64,000 nt of DNA from Gracilariopsis chorda (taxonomy: Eukaryota; Rhodophyta; Florideophyceae; Gracilariales; Gracilariaceae), in NCBI GenBank assembly GCA_003194525.1, contig NBIV01000108.1, positions 148,555 through 212,554 on the forward strand. The letters are read 5' to 3'. Every line of letters starts with the position of its first letter. Position 1 is the stretch's first letter. The position numbers were made by a program, and so were the translations under genes. Below the pieces are notes generated by a model. The model did not search any database. It had not been told where the DNA came from and saw only the letters and a program-made list of their open reading frames with translations. Positions 32,074 to 43,595 of the stretch are shown here, one piece after another.

Positions 32074-35000
32074 TCGGCTTGGGCTATTGATCTCTTACCA
32101 CCCGAAGTGTCCGCGCTAGCCCTGCCCTTCGCACTGAAAGCATTGCGTGATTATCGACGACTGGTATATCAATACCATTGATTCAATAGTGCTAGATAGT
32201 GACGACGTTAGATAGCATCACGCACAAATCCAGGATTCACAATCAACCTTTGAATTTAAACCCTAGCATCGAGTAAGATAGACAAGACTTATGTTCCATC
32301 CACCATCAATATGATCGGCAGCAAATCACGTTAAGATGAAAAAGGCAATGACAGTACATAATACCGGGTGATGCCGTTTGTCCATAGCATGTTAGGAATT
32401 GAAGATGGGAGCAAAACAGTTTTTGATTTGCATTACACTTCAACAGATAAAAAGACGATATGAGCTTTTCGTCCTTCGTGGCCTTCGCGATGTTAGAAGC
32501 TAGTCCTTGGAAATATCAAAGGCAGATTTAGGACTGTTCAGAACTTCGAGTCAAGTTCTCCGAGAAGAGAGTTCCTTAGTCAAAAAAATGTTCACATCTT
32601 CAGACAGAAGCGGCTAATGCGTCAACCACAATGAGACAATCACCATGAATGTTTCTGGACCTTTGATTAGACTTGCTTTTTCGAAAGATGTGCTTTCCTG
32701 TTCATCTGCATGGACAACTTTAAATCCACCGACAGCAATGTACCAAGGTACAATGATGTAGATTAGTACCTTTGAACTGTGTTGCCCCAACACAAACATC
32801 ATGAGATGGTAAGTGGTGATACCCAGAGACGAAGTTTGAGAGAGTTCGGGAAATAATTAGGCGGTGGGTGGCGAAGTTCCCTTTCTTGAAGAACCAAGAA
32901 GAAGACGAAGACAACTCTACCACATGTTCAGATGGAGGCATTATGCGCTTAAATCGTACCCTGCTACGTCCCAGGAAATATACTTCTGGAAATGCCCAAT
33001 TTGCACTGCAGCGGTCGAATCCCTAGCTGAAGAACTAAGTGGGTTAACGATCTAAATTTCGCTTGGCAGCATATATGTACAGTTATCTACTACTGTAGTT
33101 GTCTTTTGCTCATCGCAAACGATTAAATATCAGATGGATGTTTCTCTCGAAGAGAGGAGGATATCGAGGTAGGTAGGTAGCTACTTGTCCCTTAATGCCG
33201 CAATGAGGCATCATGATGAGCCCCGCATAGGACAACAACTTCAACTGGACTTCATAGAAAGAGTTAATAATATGCAGAGTACACACTGACTATTTAAATT
33301 TGTACTTCCACTCGTTTCTGGCTCTCAACTTGCCAATAGACCGCATGATAACCATTCTCTGGAATACGAGATGGAATGGTCATCAGGCACCTCGGCTTGA
33401 GGCATGTTGAATATCAAGAAGAGATCTTGTGTCATTCTTGGTGGTGTACCACATACTTTCGACGGTTCATTCAACAGAATTGGAAGCTATTAGAGTCCTT
33501 TGGAGACGCAGTCGCTAGACGCCGCAGATGTAGATAGACCTCGTGAAACAAAGATACATGCGCCCATTTCTTTGCCGAGCATGTCCAACGCCTAATCTCG
33601 TGGTAACGTACCGTATTTGAACAAGAAGCAGAACAGTTATAGGTGAACGCTATCTGAGGACATGTTCCGTCCGGCGGCTTTGAAGCCATTCACTGCCTGC
33701 TGCTAGTAGCGGACTACCTACGCTGTTGGTAGCTACTGAAAATGTAGATCGTAAGGGCCACTAACACCAACCCAGCAAGGCTCTGCATATAAAGACCAAC
33801 ACCGCTTGAGTCCTGTTGGACTGGAGAGCTGATGGTAAATGAGAAGCACGACCACAACCATCCCTCATTGCTATGCCTTGCCTCTTGTTTCCTCTTCCCT
33901 GGTCCTTACTAGCAACCTACGCTTCCTTGTCCTCTTTTGCTCCATTCCTCATCTTCTCTGCATTTTTTTTTGTGCAGTCCAGCGCCTGCAACTCCGCAGG
34001 GCGCATCAGACCTGTAACGGTACTGAACCCGCAAGTGTCACCTGTCTAAAACTACCAGGGGTAAAGCAAATTGTATAGCGAACCTGTTACGGCAGGGCGA
34101 AAAGTGTGAGCAGTGAGAGATTTGGCGAGCTCGCGCAGAATGACCACAGAAGTGTATGGTCTGGGAGCGAAAGAGCTCCATCATCATGATCTTTCTTCAT
34201 GATGATGATGAAGAAAGACTTACGTGCACCTTCCGCATCCTGGCCGCATTGGCTCACCCTGCCTGTATAATTATTATTGCCCACCCAACGTAACCAGCAT
34301 TCACGAATGAAGGTAGTTTACGGTTGATACAGTGTACTGTACCTGATGGGTTAGAGCAGAATCTGCTCATCTGATGACATCCCCTCGACAGCAAAAAAGC
34401 AGGTGTCATAAACTGTACGGGTTGGCTGCAAAGATTTCCTGGTAACTCTCTTAGCCTTCCTGTCCCAACGCTACCCTTTTTGCGGCGAGTAACGAAGGGT
34501 GGAGAACAAGAGTTCAATGCAGATGTATCATACCACTGTATTCCTTTTCAAGATATTGAAGTTGTTACCGTTACAATTGTAAACTTGTCACAGTGTGAAC
34601 CGTTTAACCCTTCATCCGTAGTTTCTTTCTTGCGGCTGAAAGCTTAACACCCACCGTTGAAGGGCCGACGTTGCTGTTGCAAATGTCAGCGTGTCAAAGG
34701 GTGGCGTTGAACTCCCGACTTACCACAAAATCGCCAGTGCAAAGGCATTCGGACCACAAACCGTTTTTCTGTGCATTTCGGGTGGCCTTCACTCCCGTCT
34801 CAGAAACACAGTGGGCCTCCACAACCAGAACATGGACAGCCTACACATACTTGCATCCCAAATAGACGACTCCCAGTGAGACAGAAAGGGTTACAAGAAG
34901 CATATCCCACTCCTTCGGCGCCGAAAAAGCTTGACGTGTTCGGCATTGGGGAGGGTAGACGGGCTGTCGCTCTTGAGATCTTTTTGGGACACGTGGTATT

Positions 35001-35412
35001 TCATCACCCTCAACTGACTATCGTCTGTAACAAAAACATTTTTCCACCGCTCAGTATACCCTCTTCCCGGCTTCCAACACTCACAAGAGCGTCATCACAG
35101 AAGTTAGCTGCCTTTGCGGATGTTACAGTTGCGAAACTGGCTCTACACCGCGCGTGATTTCACACCAAGCGACCAAACTCTTTCTCGTGAGCTCGAAACC
35201 TCTTAACCTCGAATTCCATCTTCTGCGAAATCCTCCACCTGTCAAATCCCAGTCTTAGCCAACACGCCCTGGCACCGAATCTTACTTCATATCGTATCAG
35301 TATATCCAAACCTTCGGCGGGTGTCTCTATACCGGCTACTGGCCTTCACTTCAAGAACGCTGGAGCGCAGCAACGCACTAAGCCTCACGTGCTGAGAAGG
35401 TTCTCCACCGCC
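32074..35412. other. Gene desert, 3.3 kb
   Basis: No recognisable protein, RNA gene or mobile-element end is visible. Weak features are a hairpin at 34190-34218 and a same-frame ORF at 34771-35157 that might be an upstream exon of the following Cys-rich gene, though no convincing splice pair was found. Confidence 0.45.
34190..34218. repeat. 11-bp-stem hairpin
   Basis: Arms 34190-34200 (TCTTTCTTCAT) and 34208-34218 are exact reverse complements with a GATGATG loop. The arms sit within a CAT/GAT-rich run, so simple-sequence origin is likely. Confidence 0.5.
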
Positions 35413-35961
35413 ATGCAGATCGCAGACGTTGTTTTTCAGTCGGAGCAGATCAAGATTCGCGACTGGCCCCACGCTAGAACCGATTGTCCTTCCGTATGGA
35501 ACGGGTCGAAGGTCCCTTGTGCTCAGTGCTACTGCTATGTATGTGATGTTCCCATATCGGAGTGCGATGATGTGGTGCTGCACGCTTCTGCAAGCGGCAG
35601 AACCCCCGAGTGGGCGCACAAGAAACGTTGTCGTCGAGCTCTTGTAAACACTTGGTCAAATATTCCAGACTTAGTGAATCTTCTGGTATCATTTTCTGTC
35701 GATGAAAGTAAGGTACGATCAGGGCACAGGACAAATCCTTCTCGCCGACTCACTTCACCTACTTCTGTCAACATCGAAGACCATATACATAACCAAGTTA
35801 ACGTGGTGAAGGTGTTGAACTATGAGGATTATACGCAAAATGACGGCAAACATCGAAGCGATGGCGCCGTTCAGGCTTTGGTGTCGGTAAAAAGTGAAAA
35901 ACCCCTTGTCGACGCGCTTTGTGGACTGAAGATAGAAAAAGAGACAACGCATACACCGTAA
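35413..35961 (+). CDS. Cys-rich protein with plant-type CxxCxCYVC motif
   Basis: The first ATG at 35413 gives 182 residues; the frame is open a little further upstream, so a 5' exon is possible. Residues about 15-75 carry the mark IRDWPHARTDC followed by CAQCYCYVCDVPISEC and a downstream H...C pair. This matches a conserved module in plant proteins of the RIN13-related kind (WPH...C, CxxCxCYVC...C), probably binding zinc. That assignment rests on my memory of the family. The rest is charged and without known domain. The biochemical role is unknown. Confidence 0.6.
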   Translation: MQIADVVFQSEQIKIRDWPHARTDCPSVWNGSKVPCAQCYCYVCDVPISECDDVVLHASASGRTPEWAHKKRCRRALVNTWSNIPDLVNLLVSFSVDESKVRSGHRTNPSRRLTSPTSVNIEDHIHNQVNVVKVLNYEDYTQNDGKHRSDGAVQALVSVKSEKPLVDALCGLKIEKETTHTP

Positions 35962-36272
35962 GAGTTCGAGTGAACGTCGACTTGAAAAGGACTGCATAGT
36001 GCACGCAGTGAAATAACTTGTAGCTATGGTATACTGGGAAGCTCTTAACTCATCACCCAGGGTGTATACACAGCTGTTGGGTTTCTTTGTCATGCTACCG
36101 TAGACGACCTAAAGGCAGAGACAGTTCAGAAGTCAGGATGCTGGGACGAATAGCGTCGGCCTGAGGAACAGCTTGATTTCAAGAGCTTTCTCTAAGGAGA
36201 CGGAAGACTTGTTGGATTGCATGTTACCTCATATCCGAGCAGTAGAAGCGTACTCGTAGATTAAAAAGCGCA
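35962..36272. other. Short intergenic region between convergent genes
   Basis: It contains 3' flanks of two convergent genes only. Confidence 0.4.
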
Positions 36273-37448
36273 TTACCTTTGAACAACTTTATGTGATCCA
36301 ACCATAGCTGTGACGTCACAAGTATCCATCGACGTAAGAAGTTTAACTCTACATCTCGCACCAAGTAAATCGCTATAGCACTCTTTGGAATATCCATTGA
36401 ACACGCGTTCCCACTCAGGGTCGCGGTACAAGGCGACAGCAAATGCAGCGATGTCAGCTAGAGGTTTACCTATCATTTCAAACTGCAACGCCTTTTGCAC
36501 GAACTTCTCGCGCAGGGCAACTGCCTTCCGCGAAACGTTTGCTAGATGCGACATGGCGGCTCTACGTCGCTTTTCTTCCCGCTCTGCAGACAAGTAGCTT
36601 GCATGCTGTAGTACTCGTCTGCACAAAAAAGTCCATGAGGTTGCAAGACGCTCTCGGACGTATGTTTGGAGAGCTAGAAACCCTTGCGAAGGCCCTCGAG
36701 CTACCGGCATGCTCTTCTCTAAAACGGGGTGCGCTCCAGGGTTGGACAGGGAACATGGAGAGGGCGCTACTGGAATAGATTCCGGTGGTCCGCGGACAAG
36801 GATGTTGTACGACTTCAAGATATCCACAACCAGAGGATAGAGCGACGTGCGTACCAACACACCACCCAGCAAGTACGCGTATACGCAGCCTGCTGAAGCG
36901 CGAACTATGTGAGCATCTACCAGTACAGGACGAGAGCGACGAGGTGGGGGTATTGGTAGCTGCAGCCTTGGAGGGTCCGGAGTTTCCGCTGAAGACAACC
37001 AACGCTCAAGGGCGGATTGCTCTTCATGTAACGAACGACAGAGCATGTTGATGTAACACAGCTTGACATAACAGGCGATGCGTGGCAGGATGTTGCCAGT
37101 GCAGGCTCGTATCTTTTCGAGCGTCTTGTCGTTCCGGATTGATGCGTAAGGCGGAAGCGGCGGGTAAAATGAGGTTGCTTGTGTAGGGGTGACATCGGCG
37201 TGGACTGGCTCCAGACGCAGGCGCAGCAGGCGCCATAATGAGTCGACTAGCATGGTCGCCCAACCGCATTTCAAGTGAGGAACGTAGAGCGTGTAGCGCG
37301 TGTAGTGTACGAGATGGGAAGACGGATGGCACGCCTTGGGACGAAGAGAGGCAGAGTGACTTAGAATCTGAGTTTTGGAGGAGTACTGAGAGAGCTTGTG
37401 TAGCTGTGCGTCCAGCTCGGAATCGAATAGACCGTCCAGCAGCAGCAT
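36273..37448 (-). CDS. Hypothetical protein, 391 residues
   Basis: A continuous frame of 391 codons from an ATG at 37448. I do not recognise it. It is rich in Leu, Arg and Cys. A central Pro/Arg-rich patch (PPPRRSRP) is followed by a hydrophobic stretch (YAYLLGGVLVRTSLYPLVV), possibly a membrane span or buried helix. The second half is helical and basic (EREEKRRRAAM). The closest neighbour upstream is the copia insertion, whose target duplication starts 215 bp from this ATG, in its promoter region. Coding is supported by length only, so this could be a chance frame. Confidence 0.5.
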   Translation of the reverse strand: MLLLDGLFDSELDAQLHKLSQYSSKTQILSHSASLRPKACHPSSHLVHYTRYTLYVPHLKCGWATMLVDSLWRLLRLRLEPVHADVTPTQATSFYPPLPPYASIRNDKTLEKIRACTGNILPRIACYVKLCYINMLCRSLHEEQSALERWLSSAETPDPPRLQLPIPPPRRSRPVLVDAHIVRASAGCVYAYLLGGVLVRTSLYPLVVDILKSYNILVRGPPESIPVAPSPCSLSNPGAHPVLEKSMPVARGPSQGFLALQTYVRERLATSWTFLCRRVLQHASYLSAEREEKRRRAAMSHLANVSRKAVALREKFVQKALQFEMIGKPLADIAAFAVALYRDPEWERVFNGYSKECYSDLLGARCRVKLLTSMDTCDVTAMVGSHKVVQR

Positions 37449-37667
37449 GGGGATCCGAACGAGATTGAGGTCTGTCTAAGCGGGAACCTGAGCGGTGCTC
37501 CGTGAGGGGCGTCAGGGCTTTTCGATGGCTGCGAATTGCTCAGACGTAGATAGCGTTGTTGCCAAGGTGACGAGACCGCGGAAAACGTGCCTCGTTGCGG
37601 CCTTTTCTGTTGCTGTTGCCGCGAGTTACACGTAGCTGCACGTTTGCGTTGTAGCCTTCGAAGTTCG

Positions 37668-37962
37668 TGTGATAAGTTGCGTACGTGTCGAATTGTTACA
37701 CGGCATTGTAATTGAACAAGAGCGCACATCCGAATTAGACATATCACGTCGCGCCAACTGACAACGTGAAAGGTCAGGGAAGAGACTCTTATGCGCAGAA
37801 GAAGGGCGCGGGCGAGTGTTATAAGAGGAGCGGAGATGCGCAGAGTAAAGAAAGGAGAGGGCCAGATGAGAAGTGGGCGGACTCCGAGCAATTGTGCTTT
37901 CTACAGTTTCTCCAGATTACATATCGTCCCACGTAATTGAAATGACGTCCACACAATCCACA
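37668..37962 (+). repeat. Copia 5' LTR
   Basis: A 295-bp LTR with TG...CA ends. A TATAAG box lies at 37820-37825, so the transcript should start near 37850. The gag ATG (37942) lies inside the LTR, 21 bp from its end. Confidence 0.95.
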
Positions 37963-39153
37963 GTTATTGGCCCAGCGCAACAATCACCAACAAACCTCCT
38001 CGAACCACCTCGACTGGAATCTACGACCGACAAGTACTTATGGCGGCAAAGCGTGAGAATTTGGGCGAAACGGGTTGTCGACTATGCAAAAGGAAGAGAC
38101 AACCGAGCCAAGGGTGTAGCCAACACCTTGTGTCTAACACTCTACTCTTGCATGAACTATGGACATCAACAACTCGTGAACAGATCCGTCAATGCGGGAG
38201 AGATCTGCTTGCGAACAAAAAACAATACACAAAACAACGAACGACTCGAGGAGTTGGAGAAAATCATCCACTTAGTCGCGAAAGATTCGGTATCAGACTC
38301 CGTCAGGCGTAAGGTTAAGATGATCAGAGTAATTCACAACTGCGTGAAAGGAGACAAAGAAAGCTCCAGTACATATGCCGACCGGTTTTACGGCAACGCA
38401 CAAGCATACTTAAACCTATCCGGAGGAAGAGAAGATGGTTAGGACAGTCAGACCTTTGCAATGGTACTATTGGAAAATGCGAACCTTCCAACGGTTACGT
38501 TCAATAACGTAGTCTCTACCCGAATCGCCGCCGCAAGGGTCAACCCCAGTTCTACCGAAAATTACCACACGATATCAGCAACGAAACTCAGTATGTTGAA
38601 GGAGATTCTAGCGAAGATAACAGACCTCACTACTCAACAAGTTGACTCAGATAATAACACGACCCAGCGAACCGTATCCGACATACTTAACTTTCAAGAA
38701 GTCAGAGATTGCCAACGAACCATCAACAACATATTGAGCCCGCACAAGTTTTCCATGACCGAGAAATCAGAGGAATGTTTCATTCGTCTTAAGGATGCAG
38801 TAACAGCTATCAAGGATCTGCAGACAGAGTACCAAGAATATAGCAATGCGACGACCGATTCAGGAGAAGACGGAAAAATCGTCAAGACCATGATAACCGG
38901 AAGGGGATACCAGACATTCGGATTAAATCAGAAACGAGGACCATTCCGTAAGAAAGGGAATTGTTGGGCATGCGGTAAGCCAGATCATCAATGGAAAGAT
39001 CGCAAATGCGAGATGCATCCACTGAACAGAAAAGGACCGAACAACGGATCGGAAGAACAGCAGTGGAATAAAAAGCATAAGTCAAATGAAGAACAGGATG
39101 ATACGGGCAGAGGCGAAGATCCGAAACCAGAACATAAGCAGTATTTTCAGTAA
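37942..39153 (+). pseudogene. Copia gag with one in-frame stop
   Basis: Gag starts at an ATG inside the 5' LTR and reads through the primer site. The frame carries a TAG at 38440-38442 and then continues in the same frame to TAA at 39151-39153. The first part is helical (capsid-like). Near the end is a CX2CX4HX5C-type zinc knuckle variant (CWACGKPDHQWKDRKC) followed by a basic Gln/Asn-rich tail. Protein products before the stop would be about 166 residues and lack the knuckle. The stop may be a mutation of this copy, since it is not near a frame junction. Confidence 0.85.
37963..37976 (+). promoter_or_regulatory. Copia primer-binding site (half initiator-tRNA type)
   Basis: GTTATTGGCCCAGC directly follows the LTR. 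It matches the complement of the anticodon arm of eukaryotic initiator tRNA-Met with one mismatch. This is the primer type of Drosophila copia and yeast Ty5, which use an internally cut tRNA, rather than a tRNA 3' end. The tRNA sequence is from general knowledge. Confidence 0.7.
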
Positions 39154-42100
39154 GTAGGATCGGTGAGCTCCAACCAGATCCTAATCCAATCTTAGACGAA
39201 GGGGCACCAACATCAACCGGCAGTATAGTCACCGCCACACGGATCTGTGACATCCTTGGGATACAACTAAACTTAGATCCACCACGAGAAGAATACTTAC
39301 AAAGATGGGGTCCAAACGGCGTGAACGCTAAACCAATCAAATGCTCTTGGACCTTGACTATCAATGACGAAGTATCCAGACCCTTGGCACTAACATTCGA
39401 CCTGACTGCCGGCGACGACCCACTTATCATCGGGCTCGACATCAAACAATACGCAGATACGATTAACAGGGCGGCATACCGAAGAATAATCATCGAAAGA
39501 CCCGAAGACAGAGGACCTCGCATCCTACCAACATACATAGACGCCACCGAGTGCGATAAACGATTGAGACTTCTCATCGTACCACAACCAAGCACAGTGA
39601 AGATATCAAAGATGTTGCTAACTAGCTCTAACCCGAACCACACAGGAGCCATGAAGACACTTGCGAAACGGATCCACAGATACACGCATGCACCAGCGGA
39701 CGAAATAATGAGCATATGTAGAGACGCGGGAGTTCTTGATGAACAACTCAAACGAGCCATCGAAACAACATCAGAGGCATGCGATATATGTGCCCAATCC
39801 GGACAACCACCACGAACCAGGAAAATATCGCTGACGCATGTGAACGAACAATTCAACCAAGAAGTGCAGATCGACTTCTTCTTCATCCAGATCAATAACG
39901 AGCAACGGACCGTGATTCATATCACGGACACAGGCACGGGATACTCAGAGACAGCCGTCGTAAACAACAGATCCGCAGTTACCATTTTAAAGGAAATAGA
40001 ATCAATATGGATCTGCCGACACGGGTGCCCATTAAGATTGTCAGCAGATGACGAATACAACTCCCCAGCTCTCAGGGCATTCTGCATAAGCCACAATATT
40101 CTCTACCGACCACGACCAGCCAGAAGGCATAACAAATTAGGGATAGTCGAACGGAAAAACCAATCAATCAAGAGAATCATCGAGAAGATCAACAAAGAAC
40201 GATCACAGGACGACCATCACACAACCCTCGCCAGGGCCACTTTTCTGTCGAATATATTCTCCGGCTCCACCATCCTCAGCTCCTTCGAACTGGTGAAAGG
40301 ATACAGCCCGTCACGGCTTGGAATACCAACCAAGGTCATCTCTCAAGAAATCCTCGATGCACATAAGGAACAGGTAGCAACAAGAGCGATACACAGACTT
40401 CTGAAGACACGATCCCCGATAACCACCACCGCTCACATGTTACCTCAGGGAAGACGGATATACACTTATATCAGACCATCACGCGGGACCTCGTATTGGA
40501 CGGAAGCCAAAGTAATTGATCCCAGGGAGCATTACGTTGTAGCGAGGAAGGCAAGACAGGGCAAGCCAATGAAGATTGCATATGAAGACATACGACTAGT
40601 ACCAGAGAACCCTCTGGCAGCCGAACTGATGCAAGACACATTGGAGAACGCCCTCGGATATGACAATGAATCACCGGAAGCAGAGGGGAGGGAAGAAAAC
40701 TCGACAAGCAGCCAAGCACAAGCGATGCTTCCGATGAATAATAACCTGGTATCCTCACGTAAGACCGACGAAAGATCCGAGCACCGAGACATCGGTATAC
40801 ACAGCGCCGAAAGAATACGACAGGGAGAAATACCAAACGAGAGACAACTCAGATCCGAAAAGCAGAGAGTATTGGCGAACAAAAACGATCATATCGGAAG
40901 TAAACAGGCTAACAGGAATGACCTCTCATTCGCACCACCATGGGTTCTCGACGACGCGTTTGAAAAAGAACACGATAACAACTGGGCAGAAGCATACACA
41001 CCGATACCAGAGAATGAAGTAGAAAGAAACGCGAACGTAATAACATCCCATGTCATATATAAAGTGAAGACAGATGAGGAAGGCGAGCGCATGATGAAGG
41101 CAAGGATAGTGCCACACGGGAACAGGGATAAGGAAAAAGACGAAATCCGTAAAGACTCAGCTACGGTTCAACTAGACATCATACGACTTCTTCTTTCACT
41201 TACCACTTTCTTAGGCTTTAGGCTTGCAGCCATCGACATCATAGGCGCCTACCTTCAGAGCGGTCCGATCAGGAGAGATATATTCGTCCGCCCTCCGAGA
41301 GAATGGAATGGAACGCGAGGCATAATATGGAAGCTTACAAAGCTCCCTTACGGCATCGTCGAGGCCGGGAGACAGTGGATGAAGGTAGTGGAAAACTGGA
41401 TGCTCACACAGGGAGGACTGGAGCGCATTCTGGATATTGGACAACTATACGTCAAGCGCAGGGAAGATAAGATCATACTCATAATTGCAAAACTTACCGA
41501 TGACTTCCTCATTGCTGGAACCACCGAGAACGCGAATCAATTCATCACAAGCATAGGCAAGAGGTTCGTAATAGGAAAAGCAGTAATCGATCAGAAAACC
41601 CTATTCAGCGGTTGCGAAATAGAACAGGATAAGAAAGGATCAATAACGATGTCAATGAATAGATACATGAGAAGGCTGAAACTGATACACCTCGATCGGA
41701 AAAGACGAAAAGAAGTACACGCCATAGTGACCAAGAACGAGAAGAAAATTGTAGCGTTCAGGATGCAATGGATTCGGAATGCCAATTATCGCTTAAGTTG
41801 GGGGATGCAACTCATCAATTGACGTTGAGGTTAACGCTACTGAGCGACAGCTATGAAAATAACTGTCTCATGGGTGGCACACTAGTGCAGTTGTACACCT
41901 GTACCACCCTGGCACCCATTGCCAAATAATTTATTCGATATTTTATTCTAGTGCCATATAGTGGCTATCCACACGTGTAGGCTTGACAGTGAGGCCATCG
42001 CGCTGCCCTTATGGGCCTAGTAAAGGGCTAAAGCCCAGGTGAGGAAGGCGGAGGCCAACCAACAACCAAATTCTTACCCAAGTGGTACAATACAGGAATC

Positions 42101-43189
42101 CTAAATCTTTTACGACATTGGAGCGCCTGTAGCATCATTGCCTAACGGTATCTGAGCTACAGCTTTCGTTCCGAGGATCTCCTCATATTCCTGTCATTAC
42201 TGAATCCCGTTTCGCCCCTTTTACTTGGCGTTGTGTGCTGTTTTCTCAGGTAATCCTGTGCTGTATTCGACGCCGGGATCTCCGAACCCTCCGACTCTTC
42301 GTCCGTTCGTGCGCTCACGAGACATCACCGTTTGGCACCCGAGCCTGTGTTACTAGACAGTCGCCCACAAGGCGGCGGCCGCTTACGCCGTTACACGTGG
42401 ATATACACCTCTGCTACAAAGACCATACAGTCATTGGTGGAATACCACAAAAATGTTCCGATCCCTAGCAGGAACGTTGTTATACCTCGGGAATGCCGTG
42501 ATGCCGCAAGCATCTCTTATCGCCTCACTGATGCAGCAGCGAATTGCCCACTTGAAATTACAGGATCTTATCGACGCAAACACATCAGTCTCCGAACTAC
42601 TCCGCATGAAACCCATCCTCCATTTCCTCAGCCCGTCAGATGTACGAACTGTATCAATCACTACATTTTCAGATGCTTCACATTCAGGAAAGGACAGGGA
42701 ATACGGACAGTCCGGAATGTTACAAGGACTAAAGATTTGCACTGCAGACAGAACTCTCTTCCATACCATAGATTGGTCCAGCCACAAGCAGAAGAGAATA
42801 TCCTATTCAGCGTACGGTGCAGAGGTCTTGGCGTGTGCTTTCGCAGATGATCGAGGATACTCCCTGAAGAACGCGCTAAACTCTATATTCAGAAAGTGCT
42901 CGTTAACACACGAAATCGTAGTGGACTCCAAGGCACTGTGGGAAACTATCACTACATTGCACGAAGGACACGAATACCCCCTCAGACCCACGGTACAACG
43001 AATCCGTAACAGTTTTGAATGCGGGAACTGGACAAGCTGATGTGGATCCAAGGCAGTCGCAACCTTGCTGACGGCTTGACAAAACGAAACTACGATATCC
43101 AAAGGAGAATTGGCCAGGTTTGCCGCACCAGTTTGTGGAGAAACGACTCTGATCCAGAGAAAGCAGTTGATAGCAGAAATTGGATATAG
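39138..43189 (+). pseudogene. Copia pol (PR-IN-RT-RH), interrupted
   Basis: Pol lies in the -1 frame relative to gag and is open from 39138, overlapping the gag end at a TATTTTCAG stretch that may allow slippage. The protease motif reads DEGA where DSG or DTG is usual. Integrase has the H-H-C-C finger, then Asp (QIDFFF), Asp (SADDEY) and Glu (GIVERK). Reverse transcriptase has RLAAIDIIGAYLQS and LTDD in place of YVDD. A 695-bp insertion (41760-42454) splits the frame just before the RSLAGTLLYLG block. RNase H follows (FSDAS, AYGAEVLA, VDSKALW), and a frameshift near 43030 moves the final ADGLTK segment into another frame that ends at 43189. Confidence 0.9.
41760..42458. mobile_element. 695-bp insertion inside copia pol
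   Basis: The pol frame is conserved up to GTTC at 41756-41759 and resumes, in the same frame, right after a second GTTC at 42455-42458. The intervening 695 bp look unrelated to copia, so it seems an insertion with a 4-bp target duplication. It has no ORF of known kind, no clear inverted ends and no poly(A). A GGTGGCAC / GTACCACC hairpin lies near 41871-41909. It may be a non-autonomous element of an unknown family. Confidence 0.65.
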
Positions 43190-43287
43190 AACAAGACTTA
43201 ACTACAATTTATTCGTATTTGCGACCACGAACTGTGTCACCAGTATTGAAAGACGTAAGCAAGAGTTGACCAGAGATCAGGTCAACT

Positions 43288-43295
43288 GAGGGGAG
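43288..43295 (+). promoter_or_regulatory. Copia polypurine tract
   Basis: GAGGGGAG directly precedes the 3' LTR, at the place where plus-strand DNA synthesis is primed in LTR elements. Confidence 0.8.
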
Positions 43296-43590
43296 TGTGA
43301 TAAGTTGCGTACGTGTAGAATTGTTACACAGCATTGTAATTGAACAAGAGCGCACATCCGAATTAGACATATCACGTCGCGCCAACTGACAACGTGAAAG
43401 GTCAGGGAAGAGACTCTTATGTGAAGAAGAAGGGCGCGGGCGAGTGTTATAAGAGGAGCGGAGATGCGCAGAGTAAAGAAAGGAGAGGGCCAGATGAGAA
43501 GTGGGCGGACTCCGAGCAATTGTGCTTTCTACAGTTTCTCCGGATTACATATCGTCCCACGTAATTGACATGACGTCCACACAATCCACA
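43296..43590 (+). repeat. Copia 3' LTR
   Basis: 295 bp, matching the 5' LTR except at six positions (for example CGAATT/AGAATT near the start and TATGCGC/TATGTGA in the middle). It is followed by the GTTCG target duplication. Confidence 0.95.
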
Positions 43591-43595
43591 GTTCG

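Larger units (their letters stand above)
37663..43595 (+). mobile_element. Ty1/copia LTR retrotransposon (complete ends, inactive)
   Basis: The element runs from 37668 to 43590 between 5-bp target duplications GTTCG (37663-37667 and 43591-43595). LTRs of 295 bp begin TGTGATAAG and end CCACA. Order inside is gag, protease, integrase, reverse transcriptase, RNase H, which is the copia order. The LTRs differ at 6 of 295 positions by my count, so the insertion is fairly young but not new. The coding part is broken by an in-frame stop in gag, a 695-bp insertion in pol and a frameshift near the end of RNase H, so this copy cannot be autonomous. Confidence 0.96.

Noticed and set aside
34771-35157. 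Possible upstream exon of the Cys-rich gene
   Set aside because: It is in the same frame, but I found no convincing donor-acceptor pair linking it to 35413.
38882-39895. 337-codon frame opposite copia gag-pol
   Set aside because: It lies antisense to conserved pol domains, has no recognisable content and no expression signals like those of the gypsy antisense ORF.
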